From Bacteroides sp. (GTDB lineage Bacteria > Bacteroidota > Bacteroidia > Bacteroidales > Muribaculaceae): 64,000 bases of DNA. A model generated the notes under the pieces. It was not told where the DNA came from and did not search any database. It saw only the letters and a list, made by a program, of their open reading frames with translations. The position numbers and the translations under genes were made by a program. The stretch is taken from assembly GCA_014802325.1 (NCBI GenBank), contig JAAVCK010000021.1:29853-93852 (forward strand), in the 5' to 3' direction. Of this stretch, positions 60,250 through 64,000 are shown piece by piece (the first letter of the stretch is position 1; each line of letters starts with the position of its first letter).

Positions 60250-62160
60250 ATGGAACAACGCAAGCTCAAAATCCGCGACCTGACACTCCGCGACGGTCAG
60301 CAGTCGCTTTTTGCTACCCGCATGAATCAGGCTACCATCGACCGATTGCTGCCTTATTACGAGAATGCAGGGTTTTATATTATGGAAGTGTGGGGCGGTG
60401 CCGTGCCCGACTCGGTGATGCGTTATCTCAACGAATCGCCCTGGGATCGCCTCCGCATCATCTCCAAGGCCATGAAGGGCAAGTCGCTCCTCTCGGCGCT
60501 CTCGCGCGGCCGCAACCTGTTTGGATATGTCCCCTACCCCGACACCGTGCTCAAGGGCTTTTATGAAGAAGCTATCAAAAACGGCCTCAACGTGATGCGT
60601 ATCTTCGATGCACTCAATGATATCGACAATGTCAAGGAATCCATCAAACTCATCAACGAGCTGGGCGGCATAGCCGACGGAGCCGTGTGCTACACCGTCG
60701 ACCCCAAACCCGAAAAGCCCGAGGGTGGACTCATGGCCAAGATCAAAGGCCTCTTTGCCAAAGAGCCCGAAAAGATCTTCACCGACCGCTACTTCGTCGA
60801 CAAGGCCAAGCAGATGGAAAGCCTCGGAGCAAAGATAATCACCCTCAAGGATATGGCCGGACTCGTCAATCCTCTCCGCGCCGCATCGATCATCTCGGCC
60901 ATGAAGCGGGAGCTCAGCGTGCCGGTCGACTTCCACACCCACTGCACGCCCGGCTACGGCCTGGCATCGGCCCTCATGGCCATCATCAACGGCGTGGATA
61001 TTCTCGACACTAATATATGGTGGTTCGGCGGCGGCTCGGCTGCTCCCGCCATCGAGCTGATATGGGTATTCTGCCAGCGCCTCGGCATAGAAGTGGAGTG
61101 TGACATGGAGGCAGTAATGGAAATTCAGCATCACCTCTACGAATCCCGCAAGGAGCTTGCGGCTTTTGACCTCAACAAAGACAATTTCCCCCGCCCCTTC
61201 AATCCTCTCAAAGACGAACTTCCGGCCGACATTCTCGCGCTCTTCGATCAAGCTATCGTCATGGCCAAGGCCGGCGACGAGGAAGGCCTGCTCGAAGCAT
61301 GCCACGCCATCGAGGCTTACTTCAACTTCCCCAAGCCCAACCTGCTCGTGAAAGAGGCCGAAGTGCCCGGCGGCATGTACTCCAACATGGTGGCTCAGCT
61401 CCGCTCGCTCGGCAGCGAGGATCTGCTCGAAGACGCCATGAAGCTCATACCCAAGGTGCGTCGCGACGCCGGCCTCGTGCCCCTCGTCACCCCCACCAGT
61501 CAGATCGTAGGCAGTCAGGCCGTATCGCTGGCGCTCGACCGCAAGAAAGGCAATCCCGACTACTCCAACCCCTCCAATCAGTTCATATCGCTCATCAAGG
61601 GTGAATATGGCCACACTCCCGTAGCCATCGACCCCGAATTCCGCGCACGCATCACCGGCTCGTCCGAAGAGCGCCCCTACGACGTGGCATCTTACCGCAA
61701 GCCCGAAAATCCTGTGCTGGCCGAACTTGGCGACCGAAATCTCGCCGCAAATACCGAAGAAATGCTCCTGCTCGAACTGCTGCCCTCCGTGGCCAACGGT
61801 TTCCTCCGCAAAAAACGCGAAGCCGAATATCAGGCCGAAGAAGCAGCCAAGCCAAAGCCCGAGCCTACTGAAGAAGAGCTCCTCATGGCCGAGCCTATCA
61901 CGGGCGACGTGGTGACCGCACCCATGGGTGGCCGCATCGTGGCTCTCAATGTCAAAAACGGTCAGGCCGTGAAGAAAGGTGAAATCCTTCTGGTCTACGA
62001 GGCCATGAAGATGGAAAACGACGTCGTGGCCGAACACGACGGACACATCAAGCGCGTATTCGTAAAACTCGGCGACGTGGTAGGCACCGAAGCCCCCATG
62101 ATCGAATTTGTGGAGACCGCATCAGAGCGCGCACCCAAAATCAAGCCCATCATAGTGTGA
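60250..62160 (+). CDS. biotin-dependent carboxyltransferase subunit (pyruvate carboxylase B / oxaloacetate decarboxylase alpha)
   Basis: 636 residues. A TIM-barrel carboxyltransferase starts RDLTLRDGQQSLFATRM, with MEVWGGAVPDSVMRYL, TLKDMAGLVNP and VDFHTHCTPGYGLAS as metal and pyruvate sites. The C-terminal biotinyl domain contains EAMKMEN with biotin acceptor Lys587, after a Glu/Pro-rich linker. Sequence alone does not separate pyruvate carboxylase subunit B, decarboxylase alpha and transcarboxylase 5S subunits. Neighbouring beta/gamma or carboxylase-A genes are absent, so the partner is encoded elsewhere. Confidence 0.9.
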   Translation: MEQRKLKIRDLTLRDGQQSLFATRMNQATIDRLLPYYENAGFYIMEVWGGAVPDSVMRYLNESPWDRLRIISKAMKGKSLLSALSRGRNLFGYVPYPDTVLKGFYEEAIKNGLNVMRIFDALNDIDNVKESIKLINELGGIADGAVCYTVDPKPEKPEGGLMAKIKGLFAKEPEKIFTDRYFVDKAKQMESLGAKIITLKDMAGLVNPLRAASIISAMKRELSVPVDFHTHCTPGYGLASALMAIINGVDILDTNIWWFGGGSAAPAIELIWVFCQRLGIEVECDMEAVMEIQHHLYESRKELAAFDLNKDNFPRPFNPLKDELPADILALFDQAIVMAKAGDEEGLLEACHAIEAYFNFPKPNLLVKEAEVPGGMYSNMVAQLRSLGSEDLLEDAMKLIPKVRRDAGLVPLVTPTSQIVGSQAVSLALDRKKGNPDYSNPSNQFISLIKGEYGHTPVAIDPEFRARITGSSEERPYDVASYRKPENPVLAELGDRNLAANTEEMLLLELLPSVANGFLRKKREAEYQAEEAAKPKPEPTEEELLMAEPITGDVVTAPMGGRIVALNVKNGQAVKKGEILLVYEAMKMENDVVAEHDGHIKRVFVKLGDVVGTEAPMIEFVETASERAPKIKPIIV

Positions 62161-62267
62161 CACCACTATCATATCCCCTCCCAGAGACGCCGACCGCCCA
62201 CCCGCAGTCGGCGGCTCCGCTTATATCTCCCCTCACGTATGGGCACATAGCGTCCAAAACACACAAA

Positions 62268-62352
62268 AGCCACGGAGTGGCTACACAACGTTAACCCCGG
62301 GTGCTCGACACCCGGGGTACCCAAACCCTCCCGACACAACCACGGAGTGGTT
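62268..62352. repeat. short palindromes, family D
   Basis: AGCCACGGAGTGGCT (62268-62282), CCCCGGGTGCTCGACACCCGGGG-like palindrome (62295-62317) and AACCACGGAGTGGTT (62338-62352). They are related to the palindromes at 5949-5963 and 6177-6200. Confidence 0.6.
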
Positions 62353-62391
62353 GAACTACAAGCCCGATAAATGTTAAACTTTCTTAACCCG

Positions 62392-62423
62392 TTTGCCCAC
62401 ATCCGAAATATTATATAACTTTG
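62392..62423 (+). promoter_or_regulatory. promoter of ssrA
   Basis: TTTG (62392-62395) and TAACTTTG (62416-62423) with a 20-nt spacer, 31 nt before the tmRNA 5' end. Confidence 0.8.
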
Positions 62424-62454
62424 CAATCCTTATAGACACTATAAGACACTACAT

Positions 62455-62851
62455 GGGGTTGACCGGTTTTGACAGCGTGTAGAGGTGGTGAGTAAGCATG
62501 CAGAGCAATGATGGCTACGCTCTTTAATCTGGGACATCAAAAATTCAAATGGCGAAAACAACTACGCTCTCGCTGCCTAATTGAAGCACAGTAAATTAGC
62601 TTTATCTCTGCAACAGTTGCAGAGACGAGACATCACCCGATTGTCCATTTCCCGAGACGGATCGACAAGGTGGTGCAGTTAAATCGGGAATCGGGCGCCG
62701 AAAGCCTCGCGAAGCGCCCTAAACTTTCAGAGGATAAGGTAACGGTTGGTTGTCTTTGGCCTGCCGGTACACGAAAACCAAGTAAAGAATAAGCATGTAG
62801 AAAGCTCATTAGTTCCGCGTCTGGACGAGGGTTCGAATCCCTCCAGCTCCA
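62455..62851 (+). ncRNA. ssrA: transfer-messenger RNA
   Basis: Starts GGGGTTGACCGGTTTTGACA and ends with the tRNA-like half GAGGGTTCGAATCCCTCCAGCTCC plus A; the acceptor GGGGTTG pairs with CAGCTCC. The resume frame GGC GAA AAC AAC TAC GCT CTC GCT GCC TAA lies at 62551-62580 and gives the tag (A)GENNYALAA, the tag known for Bacteroidales. With SmpB it rescues stalled ribosomes and tags the product for degradation. The 3' CCA is not encoded. The 3' end is repeated downstream. Confidence 0.95.
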
Positions 62852-63060
62852 CAACATCAAAGCTCGCCGTAGGCGGGCTTTTGTTGTGGTACGAGGGATG
62901 AGAACCCTCGGTTCGTTATCGCGTAGCGCTTGCGAAGCAAGAATCCCTCCAGCTCCACAACATCAAAGCTCGCCGTAGGCGGGCTTTTGTTGTGGTATGA
63001 GGGATGAGAACCCTCGGGTTCGTTATCGCGTAGCACTTGCGAAGCAAGAATCCCTCCAGC
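62835..63060 (+). repeat. tandem duplication of the ssrA 3' end
   Basis: A 106-nt unit beginning GAATCCCTCCAGCTCCACAA and ending CGCTTGCGAAGCAA (62835-62940) is followed by a copy of 107 nt (62941-63047) with three small differences, and by a 13-nt start of a third copy (63048-63060). Each unit includes the last 17 nt of the tmRNA and its terminator hairpin. Confidence 0.9.
62859..62886 (+). terminator. intrinsic terminator of ssrA
   Basis: AAGC-CGCC / GGCG-GCTT stem (AAGCTCGCCGTAGGCGGGCT) followed by TTTGTTG; a second identical hairpin lies in the duplicated unit at about 62965. Confidence 0.75.
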
Positions 63061-63065
63061 CCACT

Positions 63066-63099
63066 AAAATGCTTGATAACCAAGCATTTTACTTTTTTT
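63066..63099. terminator. hairpin with A- and T-runs
   Basis: AAAATGCTTG and CAAGCATTTT form a perfect 10-bp stem around 5 nt, followed by ACTTTTTTT. It separates the ssrA repeats from the downstream gene. Confidence 0.7.
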
Positions 63100-63238
63100 C
63101 ATCCGATTTCTTCCTTTTGGTGGGTCAGAAATCGGATATTTTAATTTATGCTTGAAAATCAAAGGGGACAATAATTCTACCTCATTAAAATATTTATCAG
63201 GCTGTCGCGTTATATTGTATTTGTCAAATACTATCAAG

Positions 63239-63829
63239 ATGAATCAACAGGAAATATTCGATTTGGCATTAGCCAATCAGCAAAAGGCGAAAAGAGTTCT
63301 GGAAAAATCCAGAATAGCCAAAGTCTGGGAACAGAATGGATGCCGCGTTAATCTCGTAGGCTCCCTGCGTATGGGATTATTGGCTTCTCATAGAGACATA
63401 GACTTACATGTCTATTCAAAAGGCATAACAGAAGAAAACAGTTTTGCTATTATGGCTCAAATAGCTAAACTGCCGAATGTTACCGAGATTAAATGTATTA
63501 ACGGACTCCACACTGAAGAACACTGCATGGCTTGGCACATATTCTATAGATATGAGGACGAGATATGGCAGTTTGATGTGATTCATATAGAAGAGGGAAC
63601 TGAGTATGATGGCTATTTTGAGAAAATGGCAGACAGAATATTGGAGATAATGACTCCAATTCAGAAAGACACCATCCTTAGACTGAAATTTGAGACCTCT
63701 TCTGACAAAGACTATCATGGCGTGGAATATTATGAGGCAGTGATTGCTGATGGAATATCAAATATGATAGAATTTGATGAATGGGTTACTGACCACAGAA
63801 AGAAACCAATGTATTACTGGATTCCCTAA
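63239..63829 (+). CDS. nucleotidyltransferase-like protein
   Basis: 196 residues from ATG 63239. GSLRMGLLASHRDIDLHVYS contains the nucleotidyltransferase core G-S-x(10)-D-x-D (D53, D55), and WQFDVIHIE offers the third carboxylate (D113). The family includes antibiotic nucleotidyltransferases and the MNT modules of toxin-antitoxin systems; which one applies is unclear. The codon use is visibly more AT-rich than in all neighbouring housekeeping genes, and the gene follows the duplicated ssrA end, so it is probably acquired. A second ORF begins 2 nt after its stop. Confidence 0.7.
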   Translation: MNQQEIFDLALANQQKAKRVLEKSRIAKVWEQNGCRVNLVGSLRMGLLASHRDIDLHVYSKGITEENSFAIMAQIAKLPNVTEIKCINGLHTEEHCMAWHIFYRYEDEIWQFDVIHIEEGTEYDGYFEKMADRILEIMTPIQKDTILRLKFETSSDKDYHGVEYYEAVIADGISNMIEFDEWVTDHRKKPMYYWIP

Positions 63830-63831
63830 AA

Positions 63832-64000
63832 ATGGTACCGCTCAGTCACGAAAAAGACTGTGCGACTGTGCAAGAGAGCGAGACATTAGCTGAATATGTT
63901 GAGATGCTTGTTGATACGAGTCGCTTTATTTCTTCCAGATTGTCAAATGGTACTCTCTATGTAGTAGATAAAGAAATTATAGGAAATCTAAATTTTACCC
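63832..64000 (+). CDS. hypothetical protein, 5' part (runs off the window)
   Basis: An ATG 2 nt after the nucleotidyltransferase stop opens a frame without stops to the end of the window (MVPLSHEKDCATVQES..., 56 residues). The spacing indicates an operon with the upstream gene. The N-terminal part looks helical and soluble. No family recognised from this fragment. Confidence 0.5.
   Translation, partial: MVPLSHEKDCATVQESETLAEYVEMLVDTSRFISSRLSNGTLYVVDKEIIGNLNFT

Noticed and set aside
60229..62046. 605-residue minus-strand ORF opposite the carboxylase gene
   Set aside because: The plus strand has the DGQQS and EAMKMEN motifs; the antisense frame reads as low-quality His/Val-rich protein without domains.
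62633..62860. 75-residue minus-strand ORF over ssrA
   Set aside because: This is a familiar spurious ORF antisense to the conserved tmRNA.
62835..63060. CRISPR-like interpretation of the direct repeats after ssrA
   Set aside because: Only two long units without spacers; they copy the tmRNA 3' end, and no cas genes are present.

Overview
The window is a contiguous piece of a Bacteroidota chromosome, order Bacteroidales, most likely family Muribaculaceae. Evidence: many genes are preceded by the Bacteroidetes promoter -7 element TAnnTTTG; the transfer-messenger RNA encodes the tag AGENNYALAA; there is an UpxY-type antiterminator, and there are DUF3256, DUF4923, DUF4136 and PCMD-domain proteins, BspA-like repeats, and secreted proteins ending in the C-terminal sorting-like motif common in Prevotella/Muribaculaceae. 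The assignment to family is inference from remembered protein style, not from a search.

Layout. 1-5.5 kb: two identical tRNA-Arg genes, a phosphate-selective-type porin, and a leftward block (DEAD-box helicase, DUF3256, xseA). 5.5-6.4 kb: repeat-rich spacer. 6.4-11.3 kb: one giant leftward BspA-like surface protein with a structured leader. 11.3-12.2 kb: spacer with leader RNA and REP repeats. 12.2-24.5 kb: a rightward surface-polysaccharide operon (UpxY antiterminator, OM barrel, Wzx flippase, deacetylase-like lipoprotein, radical SAM enzyme, pyruvyltransferase-family protein, three GT2 enzymes, Wzy-like protein, GT4 enzyme, alpha-toroid protein). 24.6-27 kb: murB-murA. 27.1-32 kb: an envelope operon of two paralogous barrels, a PCMD lipoprotein and a DUF4923 protein. 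32-41.3 kb: small protein, YitT-like membrane protein, M48 protease, DMT transporter, tricorn-like protease, PPi-phosphofructokinase, and prfB with its programmed frameshift. 41.3-53.8 kb: candidate small RNA/leader and lipoprotein, hydrolase, DUF4136, radA, rRNA/tRNA methyltransferase, an IS200-like HUH transposase, trigger factor, OmpA lipoprotein, M3 peptidase, TPR protein. 53.8-58 kb: a REP-associated transposase (RAYT) between inverted REP pairs, a secreted Ig-like protein, and a composite palindromic repeat. 58-62.2 kb: Bcr/CflA efflux pump, CpsB-type phosphatase, biotin-dependent carboxylase subunit. 62.4-64 kb: ssrA (tmRNA), whose 3' end is duplicated in tandem, followed by an AT-richer nucleotidyltransferase-like gene and a truncated ORF.

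Main points of interest. (i) Two different single-tyrosine HUH transposases each sit between copies of their own palindromic repeat family, and one family carries the GTAG foot known for REPs. (ii) A third, ~200-bp composite palindromic element is nested inside a REP pair. (iii) Two promoter-to-terminator stretches without ORFs look like small RNAs or attenuated leaders. (iv) The tmRNA 3' end is tandemly duplicated next to probably acquired genes. (v) The polysaccharide operon carries an unusual radical SAM protein with six C-terminal cysteines. (vi) MurA has Asp in place of the fosfomycin-target Cys. No CRISPR array, rRNA operon or prophage was seen.
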